From Codonopsis lanceolata (Eukaryota > Streptophyta > Magnoliopsida > Asterales > Campanulaceae): a DNA stretch of 64,000 nt. The position numbers were made by a program, and so were the translations under genes. Shown in pieces: positions 10,013 to 22,145 of the stretch (position 1 is its first letter; each line of letters opens with the position of its first letter). The stretch is from the NCBI GenBank assembly GCA_013146195.2, contig CM028382.1:120479023-120543022 (forward strand). Direction: 5' to 3'. Under the pieces are notes generated by a model. That model saw only the letters and a program-made list of their open reading frames with translations, ran no database searches and was not told where the DNA came from.

Positions 10013-10817
10013 TCAACGATCCCTTACATTCCCTTTCACGAGATTGAATCCCATCAGCCGTAACTGGAATAATAGCTTGGTGCTGCTATAAATTGAAACA
10101 TCCAAGGTTGCTTCAACTAAGGCACCCAAGTCTATAAATATAGTGACTGGAATTTGGAACCATTTGGGAATTGAATCTGCAATCATAAATGGAATTAATA
10201 ATTATTACCAACATAAATTAATCTATAAAACTTCCCAAATACGTTCATGAGTATGTCTGGACAAATTTTTGTTTAGAGGATAAGAAACGGAAAAAGAAAA
10301 AGGAAAAGAATACACTACGACCATGTTTCTAAAAACAAAATCTGTGTCTCCTTTTTAGGCCATATGAAAAAAATTATCAACATTTCGATTTTTATTTCTT
10401 GGAAATTACTTTTAATATTTTATCCTTTATTCAAATAAAAGTACTATTTTACCCTTGATCCTTATTCGTAAGATGAAACATTATTTTGTAAAATTTCTTT
10501 ACCTCTTTGACTGAAATGCAATGAATATCGATCACGTGAGTTCCATTGTCCAAGAACAATCATACCAAGCTGCATGGAAAGGGAAATATAAAGAAAAGGT
10601 TATAGTAAAGGGTCAGTTTCTTTATCAGAGAACAAAAAAAAATAAAAATAAAAATGGGTATGATATTAACAGAAAACTGCAACAACATTTGGGAGGATGA
10701 GCAAACTGTATTCATTTAAAACAACTTTACACTTCAATTATTTTATCCGAGAAACTAAAGTAAAAATTGAAATTGAAGTACCTCAAAATCATCATCTTCA
10801 TCTTCTAGATCACACAT
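10013..10817 (-). CDS. Putative small three-exon gene, locus A
   Basis: I do not recognise this protein. Consensus splice sites give exon 1 10817-10782, exon 2 10569-10503 and exon 3 10176-10013 on the minus strand. The phases fit and no stop interrupts before the TGA at 10015-10013, giving 88 residues. The N-terminus is acidic (MCDLEDEDDDFE). Exon 2 encodes W-N-S-R-D-R-Y-S-L-H-F. The C-terminal part contains IPKWFQIPVTIFIDLGALVE. Donors are GAG/GTACTT and GAG/GTAAAG; acceptors are CATGCAG/C and GATTGCAG/A. A TATA box lies 114 bp upstream of the ATG. Loci B and C have the same layout, which supports a small gene family. A decayed transposon gene is an alternative. Confidence 0.35.
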
Positions 10818-10930
10818 CGTTTCTTGGTGTGCGTGTGTGTGGTATGGGTGGGGGGATGGGCTTGGATTGTAAAGGATCAGAGGCTAAAGGAGAATTAGGT
10901 TTGAGCAAGAGAGAACTGGGCGTACAAGGA

Positions 10931-10940
10931 CTTTATATAG
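10931..10940 (-). promoter_or_regulatory. TATA box of locus A
   Basis: CTATATAAAG on the minus strand, 114 bp upstream of the proposed ATG. Confidence 0.4.
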
Positions 10941-10949
10941 AGTTATTAG

Positions 10950-12517
10950 AGAATCATTTTGGAAACATTTTAAATTCTGTTTTGGACCAAGAAATTATTT
11001 AATTATTGAGTTTTAATTGGGATATATTTTTGTGTGTGTACATTAGCCGTTGTTCTAATCCAAAAGTTACCATAAGAATATAATTAAATAGAATGCCCTT
11101 AAAGAATTTGAATTTTTGAAATTTTTGGATTTTAGAGATCTATTATGCACCCAAAATTAGCGTTCTCTTTTTCATTTTTTTTGTCTCAAAATAATTGTCT
11201 TAATCTATTTTCTTCTTTAGGACAACATTTATCTTTTCATTTTACCCTTATTTTTTCTTTCTACTTTAAAGGAAATTATACATTATATCAGTATTAATAA
11301 TTTAGTCAACTATTTTTTCTTTAGTTCACGAGTCAGGTCAAACATGACAATAATTTTTGGAGAGAGGGGGTGTTTTAAATATTAGCGTCATGTGTATTTT
11401 CTGAAGATAATCATGTGAGAGACGGACCCATCAATTAAATTTATAATAAATTTAATTGTAAAATAATTAAGAAATTTCCAAAAAAGGAAAAAATAAAAAG
11501 TTGTCATTTTTTAAAAAAGCACCCAAAAGGGAAAGTTAAGTCAATATTTTAGGAAGGAAGTAAGTAACACAAAAGGGAAAGTTAAGTCAATATTTTAGGA
11601 AGGAAGTAAGTTATATCCCTAACGATTTGACGAAGGGCACTGGCTGTTGCTCAAATTGACTCCTTTTTTTTTTTTTTTTGTCTTTCTTTCCATTCTCGTT
11701 TGAACCCTTTTGAACAACATATCATAATGGTTTGAGGATCGATTATATTTTGTGTCTTTTTTTTTTTTTTCTATTCTATCGATATCTTAATTAAGGTTTT
11801 CTTGTTATCTATTCTATCGGTATCTTGATTAAGACTTTTCTTTAATAAACTGTGAGTTTTTTATTTTTTTTATTTTTTTATTTTTTTTTGTAAACCAATA
11901 AGAAAAGTAGTTAGGAAGTTTATACTTTTCTAAAATGAACCTTAAGCAAATCATTTGCAAAATACCAAAATTGAAGCAACTTATCAAATACAAGTTAATT
12001 ATATCGTGATGAAATGATTTAAACACATCTTTCATCTTAATGTACATTATTTAAGAAAGCTTAAATTTTAGGAAAATGATTAAAAAAACTTAGATCTGGA
12101 TTAAAAAGTTGATCTAGAAGTGAGCGATATCAAATAAGCTAGAGCTTGCTGGTATTAAGAATTGAAAAGACGCACCTCCATCGAACATCACTTAGCGGTA
12201 ACTCAACTTTGATACCGATTGAAAGTTTGCACTATGATGTTTCTTCATTCCACAATAAGTAACGTATTCTTTACGCAAAGTATATTGGCTTCACTAATTA
12301 CTTCTTTGATAACAATTGAAGAATGATGTAACTTAAGCCTAGATGTAAAATAGCTAAGCTGTTAATTCAAATGTGGATTGACACTATATAATATAAACAC
12401 CAATTCAACATGATCATTGAGTTTGATCAACGCATCAAATGTAAATAACTTTTTTGTAATAAAGCTAAGAACACTTAAGATGGACAAAAATAGTTACATT
12501 TCAGTGCAATAATTATG
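10950..12517. other. AT-rich intergenic sequence with MITE debris
   Basis: A worn MITE may span about 11163-11372 (a CTCTTTTTC start and an ACAATAATTTTTGGAGAGAGGG end). A 46-bp tandem duplication lies at 11525-11616 (unit starts AAAAGGGAAAGTTAAG). Long T tracts occur near 11670 and 11760. No coding is supported. Confidence 0.4.
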
Positions 12518-12518
12518 A

Positions 12519-12990
12519 CTAGTGAAGCACCCGTGAGTTGCACGTTCACGGGTGTAAATTTATATACTCAATTAAAGTTGAGTAATAGATAATAAAAAAC
12601 TTAAATATGAATAAAATAAACGAAAATTAATAAACAATAAAATTAAAGATAGAGAATCAAATAAATTTGAAAAGGTTATTATAAATTTTAGAATACTTAT
12701 TTATATATAACATTTGTTGTTGAACATGTACGATTATTACGACTATCACTATCACATTATAAAGTTCGAATATCAATATGATTAATAACTCTAGGTAAAG
12801 CAAGATAGAAGAGGTCATGACTAAAACCATTTTTTTCAAATGAAATCCTACATTAGACAATGACTATCCCTAACTCTTATTTATAGACATTACGTAAGAT
12901 ACCACCAGTGAAAACTATATTCTCTAGAATTTGAATAGAATTCTATGATCAGATGGTGTCACTGACATTTTTAAAATAAAAATAGTAATA
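12519..12990 (-). pseudogene. Helitron 3' end with decayed helicase C-terminus, copy 1
   Basis: Minus strand: CTAG (12522-12519) with T beyond, preceded by a perfect 9-bp stem (12528-12536 with 12546-12554) and a 9-nt loop, as in Helitron 3' ends. Upstream on the minus strand, interrupted frames read as the end of a plant Helitron helicase: a HDLFYLALPRV segment near 12800 and CDSDS....CSTTNVIYK near 12720-12690. Helitron helicases end in a similar LYVALSRVT...LKIL and TNVVYKEVFQNL pattern. Several stops and frameshifts show it is dead. Confidence 0.6.
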
Positions 12991-13199
12991 CCAAAATGAC
13001 CCTTTGGAAGAACTTGACTTTCTAAAACATGGTTTCCCATAAATGATAGTATTATGGAAGTATATATATGTTTATTATCATATGTTCATATCATAATTAA
13101 CCATCATAATTTGAAATAACTCAACCTTCTAAAATATGGTTTCAACGATCTTGTGTCATTATTTAATAAATAATTGACATAATCTATGGTTTATATATA

Positions 13200-13690
13200 A
13201 TTATGTTGTATCTGCATTAAATTTTTTAACGATAGAAAATTATATACTTAAATAAAGTTGAATAATATAAAATTTAATTAATAACTTTAATATGAACAAA
13301 ATTAAAAAAAATTAAAGATAGTAAATCACATATATTTTAGAAAAATATTATAAATTTTAGAATATTTCTTAATAAACAACATTTGTCATTGAACATGTAC
13401 AACTATTACTACTATCACTATCTCATAACAAAATTCGAAGACGTTTAGGATTAGTAACATTACACAAAACGACATACAATTGGTTAGCTAAAAGCATTTT
13501 TTTAAAGAAGTTCTACATTAGACAATGACTGACCTCGACTCTTATTTCTTAACATTGTTTAAGACACCATCAACGAATTATCCTCTCTGGAATTTGAATG
13601 AAATTCTAGTATCAGAAGACGTCAGTGACATTCTTTGAATCAAAATGGTGCCACCAGAATTGTCATTTGAAAGAACTCGATCTTCTAAGA
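13200..13690 (-). pseudogene. Decayed Helitron helicase C-terminus, copy 2
   Basis: A diverged tandem copy of the 12560-12990 block. One minus-strand frame reads LANQLYVVLCNVTNPKRLRI (near 13500-13440), followed after a stop by DSDSS....CSMTNVVY. This matches the typical Helitron helicase tail. The 3' hairpin seen beside copy 1 is not preserved here. It indicates two Helitron ends inserted side by side or a local duplication. Confidence 0.6.
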
Positions 13691-14074
13691 CATGGTTTTA
13701 CAGTTTGGTTTCAATTTCTCGTGTCATGGTAATGTATTTTTAACAATGTGTTGCCCAAACTTTAGTGTATTAATGTTAATCAACCAGCAAATATTTTTTT
13801 ATTTACTTTTATAATAAAATTAAAATCAAATGATGCAATTTAAGTGGTTGAAAATGAATTATTTAATTTTGATCAAATGATATTTGGCTATTTATTGAAG
13901 TAATCTCTTATTCTTTTAATTTAGTTTTTCGTCTTCGTATTGAATGAATATAATTTTCATATATTGCAATAGATATTTCTTATTAACTGGATAATGAATA
14001 GTTGTCTAAATCTACAAACATGCAAATAAAAAGGGCCAACAAAAAATGGTGAAATAATTTGATGGGAGAAATTC
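13691..14074. other. No recognised feature
   Basis: AT-rich, no coding. Confidence 0.3.
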
Positions 14075-14800
14075 TGTGACAGCCCAACCCCGACCCCGAG
14101 GAGGAATCGCGAGTCGTGCCGTCCGAATGAGGACAAGACAAGCATACAATTCATGCAAGGACTCAATTATCAAAACTGACATGACGCAACATTGGGCATG
14201 TAGTACAACTCGGCACTAAAAAGCCGGAATAATTTAAAACTTTAGAACCTGATATAACAATTAATAGCAAGTAAACTAAGTCATTGACGAATTTACAACC
14301 GGAACCCAACACTAACAAGTCATGCTAATATATATACACCTCGACGGCTAAACACCCCGGAGAAACTACAAAAGTAAATAAGAGCTAATGTGATGCTCAG
14401 CGGAAGTCTTAACAAGTGAGAACCAATACATGAAAGCAAGGCTCGGCCTACAGGTGCCGACAAACAACTAAAAACATAAGTAGTACTATTAGTCATAGTC
14501 TACAACAAGCACAAGCTACTACAATTACACATTCCCAAGCAAAGTCTAAGTGACTTGCTTTAACCCAAGCGTCCTTGCAAAAGAGAAACCAAAAGCCAAC
14601 GCTACCACCTCTAGGTGCGCAATCACGAACAAGAGTAGACGATTAACCTCGATGAGACGGTCCTGGATGATTAGGATCTAAAACAGTAAAAGAGAGGGGG
14701 TAAGTCATAAAGACTTTGTAAGCCACCAATATGCATGACATGATATAATGCAAGGCATACATAGCACATATCAAGCAAGATCATACTAGCACGTAGTTCT
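14075..14800. repeat. Gypsy-type LTR fragment
   Basis: Starts TGTGACAGCCCAACCCCGAC, similar in style to the starts at 60240 and 61709. It shares blocks with 61.7-62.6 kb, for example CATGACGCAACA and GGGGGTAAGTCATAA versus GAAATGAGTCATAA. Orientation and the far boundary are not certain, and no internal coding is attached. Confidence 0.4.
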
Positions 14801-14984
14801 CATGTCACGATGCACGTTGTTTTCACATAAGTACTTTAAATAAATCACATAGGATAATGATATATTATGGAACCGGTGCCGCTTCATAGACTTGAAATAG
14901 ACAAGGTTATCTTGAATGTATTTGTCGGATGCACGTGTATGATACATCTTCTTATTATTCGAAGCATTTCTTGTTGCTGTCATT

Positions 14985-15781
14985 ATTCATCTTCTTGTTC
15001 TTAAAAGATTCATCACGCTTTTTTTTTTTTTTCTTTTAGGTCCGGAGTCCTTAACCATGTTAGCCTTTGCTTCCATATTTCGTTCAGTAGCTCTCTTTTC
15101 TGCACCATTGTCCTCTTCAATACGAAGACGAACAAGCTAGTCTTCCACTGTCATCTCCTTGTGCTTGTGCTTGAGATAATTTTTGATGTCTTTCCATGAA
15201 GGAGTCAGCTTCTCGATTATAGCCGCAATTTGGAAAGACTCACACAATGTAACGCATTCTGTTTCAATCTTGTACAGGACTTGCATCTCTTCAACCTGAT
15301 TCATTACATTTTTAGAATCAACAATTTTAAAATCCAAAAAAATTGCAACAAAGAACTTCTTTGTTCCAACATTTTCGGTTTTATATTTTTTTTCAAGAGA
15401 TTCATAAAGTCTTTTTGCAGTTTGAATGGAGTAGTACACATTATACAATGTGTTGTCTAGTCCATTCAAGATGAAGTTCCTACATAGATAGTCAGCATGT
15501 TTCCATGCATCAATAGCCAACTGTGTAGCCTTGTCTATTGTACCTTTCGTTACAGGACATTTTTCACACAAGAATTTCGTCAATCCAAGTGTTGTGAGAT
15601 AAAACAACATTTGTTGTTGCCAACGCTTGAAATCAGTCCCATTGAACTTTTCTGGTTTCTCGTAATGCTTGGTCGGTGGCATAACAGGCTGGTTAGCACT
15701 TGAAGTGCCTGCAATTGCAACAGGAGTGGTTTCAACAGTTTTACTACTATTGGATTCATTTCCATTAGCCATTTTCTGCAA
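14985..15781 (-). pseudogene. Ty1/copia gag fragment
   Basis: The main frame (15781-15137) encodes about 214 residues of copia Gag. MANGNESNSSK at the N-terminus is followed by a UBN2-type core (EKFNGTDFKRWQQQMLFYL at about residues 43-61), with ELTPSWKD-like spacing and KHKHKEMTVED at the end. One stop at 15139-15137 interrupts the frame, which continues as LVRLRIEEDNGAEKR and a Lys-rich tract to about 15000. A CTCGTTGCAG acceptor precedes the start. The element's pol lies 245 bp away on the opposite strand (16026-17433), so this is a rearranged or composite locus. Confidence 0.7.
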
Positions 15782-16025
15782 CGAGATAGAAAATCAAATC
15801 AGAAAAGAGATGAAGTAGAGAAGATAAATAAAACAAATACCAGAAATGTTTTTGTCATAAGAATGTTATTTATATTTTATTTATCTTATTATCTTCAACA
15901 CATAATTAATTGACGAAAAAAGAAGATGAATTAAATAGGAAGCAAGGTATGCGTAGGCAAATCTCTTTGAGATAATATTTCGCATTCATAACTGTAAATA
16001 GCCAAATATCAAGTGCAGTCTAAGG

Positions 16026-17433
16026 TTGTTTAAGGTTAAGACTGAGAATGAGAGTGTTAGATTTAAAGCACGGTTGGTTGCTAAAGGATTTACTCAAAAG
16101 GAGGGGATAGATTACAAAGAAATTTTTTCTCCGGTTGTCAAATTTACTACTGTAAGAGTCATGCTTTCTTTAGTTGCTCAGTTTAATTCGGAATTAAAAC
16201 AAATGGATGTGAAAACAGCGTTTTTACATGGTGACTTGGATGAAAAAAATTTCATGAGACAACCCGAAGGTTTTGTTGATAAGAGAAATCCTGACTATGT
16301 GTGTTTATTGAAAAAATCTTTGTATGGCTTGAAACAATCTCCTAGGATGTGGAACAAGAAGTTTGATATGTGTATGTTGTTTAAAATTCACTCGTAGCTC
16401 TTATGATCATTACTTGTATTTTAAAACCAACTCTTCTACTCCTGTGATCCTATTGATTTATGTTGATGATATGCTTATTATCAGTCCTTGTATTAAATCA
16501 ATTGAATATGTGCAAAATTCTCTTAGTGCGAATTTTGACATGAAAGATCTAGGAGATGCTAAAAAGATTTTGGGAATGAACATTGTTAGGGATAGAAAGA
16601 ATTCCACTATTTCTCTTAATCAAATTTCTTATGTGCAAAAGATTTTGAGTAAATTTAGGATGGAGGATGCTAAACCTGTAGATATGCCTCTAGGAGGACA
16701 TTTCATCCTTAGTAAAAATCAGGCCCCCCAAACTGATTTTGATAAAAAACAAATGGAGAAAGTGTCTTATTCTAATGCGATTGGTTCCATTATGTATCTT
16801 ATGGTTAGCACTAGACCTGATATAGCCTATGCTATTAGTTGCTTGAGTAGATACATGTCTAACCTTGGTATGCCTCATTGGGAAGCGGTTAAATGGCTTC
16901 TTAAATATCTTGGTTATTCTGTGAATTATGGCTTGAAATTCTCCAAATGCAATGAAGGTGTTGTATTGAAAGGTTATGTGGATTCTAACTATGCTAATGA
17001 TAGAGATAGTAGGAAGTCTACTACTTCTTATGTGTTCACTTTGTGTGGTTCATGTGTTAGTTGGAAATCTCAATTACAACCCATTGTTGCATTGTCTACT
17101 ACCGAGTCTGAGTTTGTTGCTATAACTGAAGTTTTTAAAGAAGCGACTTGGTTGAAATCATTGATAACTGAAATTGGTTTTCTAAAGGAAAAAGTTGTGG
17201 TTTATTCTGACAGTCAGTTAGGAATTCAACTTTGCAAAAACCCCGTTTTTCATGATAGAACGACACATATCGATGTTCGTTTTCATTATTTGAGAGATTT
17301 AATTGAAAAGGGTTTTATTTTATTAGAAAAAATTCCATCTCCGTATAATCCTGTGGATATGAATACGAAATGCTTACCTGTGTTAAAATTTCAAACGTGC
17401 TTGAAAATTTTGAATTTTGATACCGGTGGTTGA
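16026..17433 (+). pseudogene. Ty1/copia reverse transcriptase-RNase H, frameshifted
   Basis: The first frame (16026-16397) carries the RVT_2 start: RFKARLVAKGFTQKEGIDY, then KTAFLHGDLDE with the first catalytic Asp, and KSLYGLKQSPRMW. A frameshift between about 16366 and 16396 moves reading into 16363-17433. That frame has the YVDDML active-site box, then RNase H with VDSNYAND, STTESEF and YSDSQ, and the usual C-terminal HIDVRFHYLRDLI. The 5' part of pol (protease, integrase) is absent and the frame opens after a stop. A polypurine tract and 3' LTR follow directly. Confidence 0.85.
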
Positions 17434-17623
17434 ATGCATGCTTCGTGTCCCTGTTTCCCTACTTTGTGTTTGGAAAGTGATTCATGTCCCTTCTACAGTT
17501 TTTCTTTGTGAAAATCTGTCTCCCGTTCTTGGTTCCATCTTTGTGTTGGATCAAGTTCGGGATAGGCTATGATGCACCCCACTTATGTCCATGAGTTCAA
17601 AGTGATGGTCCCGATACTTGTTC

Positions 17624-17635
17624 CAAGGTGGAGAT
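17624..17635 (+). other. Copia polypurine tract
   Basis: AAGGTGGAGAT-type purine tract immediately before the LTR TG, standard for plant copia elements. Confidence 0.7.
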
Positions 17636-18480
17636 TGTAAGTGTTGGCATGGCCCCAAAAATGGGCAGCCCACTTCACCAAACCCAACCCAGCAACCCAA
17701 GACCCAAACCCACTTACCTTCCCCCCTTTGACCTTACGGCTGATGTGTGGATTATTTAGGGAAGATCTTTGATTTCCCTTAATAATCAGCCCCTTCCTTA
17801 TTCCTTCTCAATCAGTCGTCTCCTTCATTGCTTGGGCCGAAAGTTTTGATCCTTGATTGATCCCCTTGTGCACTATATATACTCCCTTCATTCTGCCGCC
17901 TTGTGAATGGTTCTGTATGCGAGCACAGTGAGATCCAAATAACATCACAGTAGGCAATATATCTCTCTCTCTCTCTCTTTGCGTCTCTTTTTGAGCTGGT
18001 ACATTGGGTATACACTTTGTGTGTGTGAGCTTGAGATTACTGTGATTGAAAGTTCTGTGGGGGGGTTTCGGGTTGTGGGATTTCTTGTTGGAAGGCTGGG
18101 TGGTATACACAATTGGGTGAAATCCTTGGAACATTGTCCCTTCGGTAGTGAACTCTTGGGTTGGACTGCTATACTTTGTGTATAGGCAGTGGGGATCTGA
18201 GCCTAGGCAACCATAAGCCCTAGACAGATCGAGTTAGGCTCCGTTGAGCCGAAGATACTCATAGCACTAATATTATTATTTATATTGCTTTATTATAAAT
18301 TGTTCTTGCAGGTGATACATTGCAATATACTTTGATATTATTAGTGGGTTATTTTCGACTTTGGTATATTGTAAGTTTACTACCAAAGTTGAAGACGAGT
18401 TCTATTCAAAGTCCTATTTTAATTTGGTGTGGCTCCGGTGTTCGTTTGATTCGGTAAAGTATCCTTATTTTTACGTTACA
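17636..18480 (+). repeat. 3' LTR of the copia fragment
   Basis: Begins TGTAAGTGTTGGC after the polypurine tract and ends ...TTACA, giving short inverted ends TGTAA/TTACA over 845 bp. It has a TATA-like CACTATATATACTCCC near 17868-17883 and a CT microsatellite at 17962-17980. No 5' LTR copy is present in the window. Confidence 0.65.
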
Positions 18481-18662
18481 AGTTTAAAGACTACAAATCT
18501 AGAAAGATAACTAAATTGGATCTTATACAATTTTGAATAAGTTAATCTTATTTTTTGGCCAAAGTCTATTGCTCACATCATATATTGCCGGACCTGGCAA
18601 GCCTACATTCTCTGAACACTATTTTAAAGCACTGAAGCCTCCTTTTTATTTCAAGATCGGCA

Positions 18663-20094
18663 CTATGCACCTTCTATAGTTTTTTTTCTCCAGCTAGCCT
18701 CAAACAAAGAGCTTGGAAGCATTTCTTCAAAACGATTTACCAGCTCCTGCAAAGTAAGAGAATTTTTATTATTCATACAAACACACCTTTGTTTGTATAT
18801 CCTAATAGCATTACTTAACAAAATGAACAATATTCATAGACTTTCCTGTCTAATATATCATAACTTCAGTATTTTAATGATACGAAAAGGAACAGGCACA
18901 CAAATGGCCGAGACATCTTTTTTGTAAGTCTCGGGGTGTTCATAAACTTGAGTACATTTTTTCCATTCGAATCTGAATTGGAAAGAGGTAGAGGTGATTA
19001 AAGAAATTCTAAAGAAAGAAACAAGGGTTAGAGATTAAGTGGATGTGAGCAAGGGAGCTCTTACATTTAACGAGGATATGGCTTCCATAAATCAGCCAAA
19101 ACTTTTTTGATTATATCAGTTTATCTTTATCTAAAGACGATCTGCCACAACATCTTCATTGTAATCCGCAGATAGCCCTAAATAAATGTAGGCAATATAG
19201 TAGAATTGTCATATTAGAAAATCTATAAGCCAGTCATAAAATGTAAAAGAAAAGAGAAAATGGAAAGAAATATTTTGTATGAGCTTCCAACAATGCAGCC
19301 TTTTGTATAGGGAAGCAATTTCAAATGTATCTTAGCAAAATTGAACTCGGCAAACATAGGATAAAAACGGAAAATAGAATATGGAAATAGATGAGCTTCC
19401 TATTATGCAACTTCTGTATCAGAAACAATTTATGTTCGCGTGTGTGAGCAAAATCAAACTTGGCAAATATAGGATTCGATTGGCTTGGTTTGTCAGATGA
19501 GCATGTATATTAATGAAACCGAACATAGGATGTTTGAGATATATAGCTTCATCGTAAAGAATATCAGCCATAACTCATGTTCATGTGAATTGCAATTCTG
19601 ATTTCACATGTTCATGTTAATATTTCCTATGCAACTTTTGTATCGGTAAGCAAGTTCATGTGTGCTTGTGCACGCAACAGGATAGAATTGGCAAGTTAAA
19701 GACTAACCATTAGACCGAAATGCCATGAATAACGACCATATTTCCCCACAGGCAGCGTTCCACTACGCATTAACAACAAATTGTTAAAAAATATAATATG
19801 CAGAAAAGAAAAATAAAACAAATTAAAAGAAAGCAAATTACAAATTAATATCTGGACCAGACATTTACAAATCAAATCTAAATTAGATCCTTTTTTTATG
19901 ATACTGGGGCAGACCCTTAACAATTTTTTATTAAAATAACCAAAATATAACAGATCTAAAAGAATTGAGAATTGACTAATATCGTAATATAAATTAATAA
20001 ATTTCCTGTTCGCAATTAAATAAATGAACTAAACAAAAAATAGGTAGACATTTACATCAGGATCTTCCTCTTCTGCAGCATCATCATCATACAT
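18663..20094 (-). pseudogene. Locus B, relative of loci A and C
   Basis: The function is not recognised. Minus strand: exon 1 20094-20056 is acidic (MYDDDAAEEEDPD) with a GAT/GTAAAT donor. Exon 2 19762-19708 lies between GCGTAG/T and ATG/GTTAGT. It shares TCGTTRTTCATGGCATTTC with locus C, but the R-Y-S-W-H-F frame is out of phase with exon 1, so a frameshift or another splice form is likely. Possible later exons start at 18972 (frame with FEWKKCTQVYEHPETYKKD) and at 18746 (ELVNRFEEMLPSSLFEASW, stop at 18665-18663). The proposed introns contain three copies of an AGCTTCC...ATGCA(A/G)C motif at 19285, 19390 and 19620. A TATA box lies 97 bp upstream. Confidence 0.25.
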
Positions 20095-20190
20095 GTTTGC
20101 CGGAGGCACCGGAGGCAGAGCCACGGTGGATGGAGTAATGCTATCAGGGGCTTAGGATTTGGTATTTTAGGGTTTGTGGAGATAGAAGGG

Positions 20191-20200
20191 TTTATATAGT
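20191..20200 (-). promoter_or_regulatory. TATA box of locus B
   Basis: ACTATATAAA on the minus strand, 97 bp upstream of the proposed ATG. Confidence 0.35.
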
Positions 20201-20269
20201 GTAGTAGGGTGATCTACTCGAGGATTACATACGTTTTTGAGGCGTTGACTTTTAGACAAGGAGTAATGC

Positions 20270-21275
20270 TATGTCTGTGCAACGGAAAATAATTTTAAGA
20301 CTTGCTTGTTTAACGGAAAATGATTTTCGTAGTATAATTTATATAAAATAAATTTATTTCCAAGAATTTGATAAATTTTTTGAATTATACGTTAAAAAAC
20401 ATTTTTTAGTGTTTGGTAAACACACAAAAAACATAACAGAAAACAATTTATTCATACATACAAAAAATATATTTTAATATCAATGCTCAATTTTTCAGAT
20501 AATGTTAAAATTTAAATAAATACCTTTTAATAACCATATAATTTATCGTTTATGATGTCAAATCAATAATGTTCATCTTTTTTCAATCTCATCAATATAA
20601 ACAACTAAATTGATAATTGATATGAAAAAATGCTTTAAAAAGAAAATAGATAATGTTTTTGTTTTCAACTTATGGTCCCCATTTCTTTTTTCGTTTGTTT
20701 AAAGTAATTGTCTTATTTCAAAACTTTTCCTTTTAGGAGAACAATTTTATTATTTTACCCTTATTTTTTCTACCTACTTTAATTATGGTCACATACTCAA
20801 GGGCATTATGGGAAGCCACACATTTGACTAATATTTGTAACGCAGTCAATTATATTTTTTAAACGGTGTACCATGTCAAAATAGATAATATTTTGAAAAT
20901 GGAGGAAGTATAGTGGACAAAAAAATTAGGATGTAGTGAGTATTTATTTAAATTGTAATTTTAATTAGTGTTCATAAATACAATAAAAACTCAATTTATA
21001 TTTTTTTAAATTATTTTGTGAATGTAATATTGTGTGTGTATGTAAATATGTGTAATTAGTATGTAAAACTCAATAAATGTGCTGGAACATTTGGAAAATG
21101 ACTTATGAAACATGAATCTACAAGCCATTTTTTGAAGAAAAAAAAACTTTATTTTTCGTTGATTCGAAAAAAACTCTTTTACGTTTACTACATGTTTCAA
21201 CGTTACCTAATACTGAAAAGTGAGGAAAATGGTTTTCGAAATTATTTATCGTAAAATAAACGGAGCCTAAATGAT
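20270..21275. repeat. Possible DNA transposon remnant with GGAAAA ends
   Basis: ACGGAAAATGATTTTCGTAG near 20315 and AAAATGGTTTTCGAAATTA near 21228 are inverted relatives of a common plant MITE end, with CGTAAAATAAACGGAGCC closing. A worn CTCCCTCC-type MITE (about 20690-20910, ending GGAGGAAGTA) is nested inside. Non-coding. Confidence 0.3.
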
Positions 21276-22130
21276 GTTATAAAATTGTTATTTATTGGAA
21301 AGAGAAAAATAATTGTACAAATTACTAAAACATTATTTATTTTTGAGCGAATGTAGTAATCAAACACAATTTGTTTACATTACTCGTAAACATGTTGTAC
21401 CTTGATTTGAGAAAAGGACTTAGCTACTTTATATTTGACCTTAAAGCTAACCTTGTGGTTGACTATTTGAATTCACAATGGGTTTAACACTTTTTTTACA
21501 CATTTAGGTATAACACTTTTTCACCTTTTATCAGAATTTAAATCACTTTATGTTCACTATTTTTTACACATTTGGGTATAACACTTTTCCATCTTTTCTC
21601 TTATTTTTTTGTTATCATTTTGAAGTTTAATCATTAGTTGATTCATTTAAGCAAATTGTTCCTTTAAGTACTTGTTTGGTGGAGCATTTTGATCAAAACC
21701 CTAGCAAAATATGTACTGTTTTCTCTTTATAAGCGTTTTAATGTGCAACGTTTTAAAACGCTCCAATTTGAAACATTTTAAAAATATGTTGTGTTTACAA
21801 CTATTCTGTTTATGAAATAAACGTTTTAGTAATTTGTACATGACGTCATGCTAGCATGCCAGTATTTAATGCAACACCTAGAAAATCATGCCACATCATG
21901 TCCCTTCGACAAGTGATGGATTACGTGCCTCTACTTGCCTACTCGCCCTAGTACCTTTCCAAGACAGATGTCTACTCTCCAACTTTCCAGAACCTTCCAC
22001 CCTTCTGCCTTCCAGCCCATCTACAACCAATTCAATATTAACACAAGTGTTGAAGCTCGATGCGTTCATAAACGCTATCAACCTGGACATGAAACACTCC
22101 TCGCTCCTCGCATAAAAACTCGTCATACAA
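21276..22130. other. No gene seen
   Basis: AT-rich up to about 21880. It is then more GC-balanced and shows similarity to the sequence before the LTR at 3208 (CTCCTCGCTCC...GCATAAAAACTCG), so it is probably the tail of the Tat-like element whose LTR follows. Confidence 0.35.
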
Positions 22131-22145
22131 GGAGCAATGGGCTAC

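Noticed and set aside
10697..11002. 101-codon plus-strand frame over locus A
   Set aside because: It opposes the exon 1 and TATA region of locus A, is low-complexity, and has no domain.
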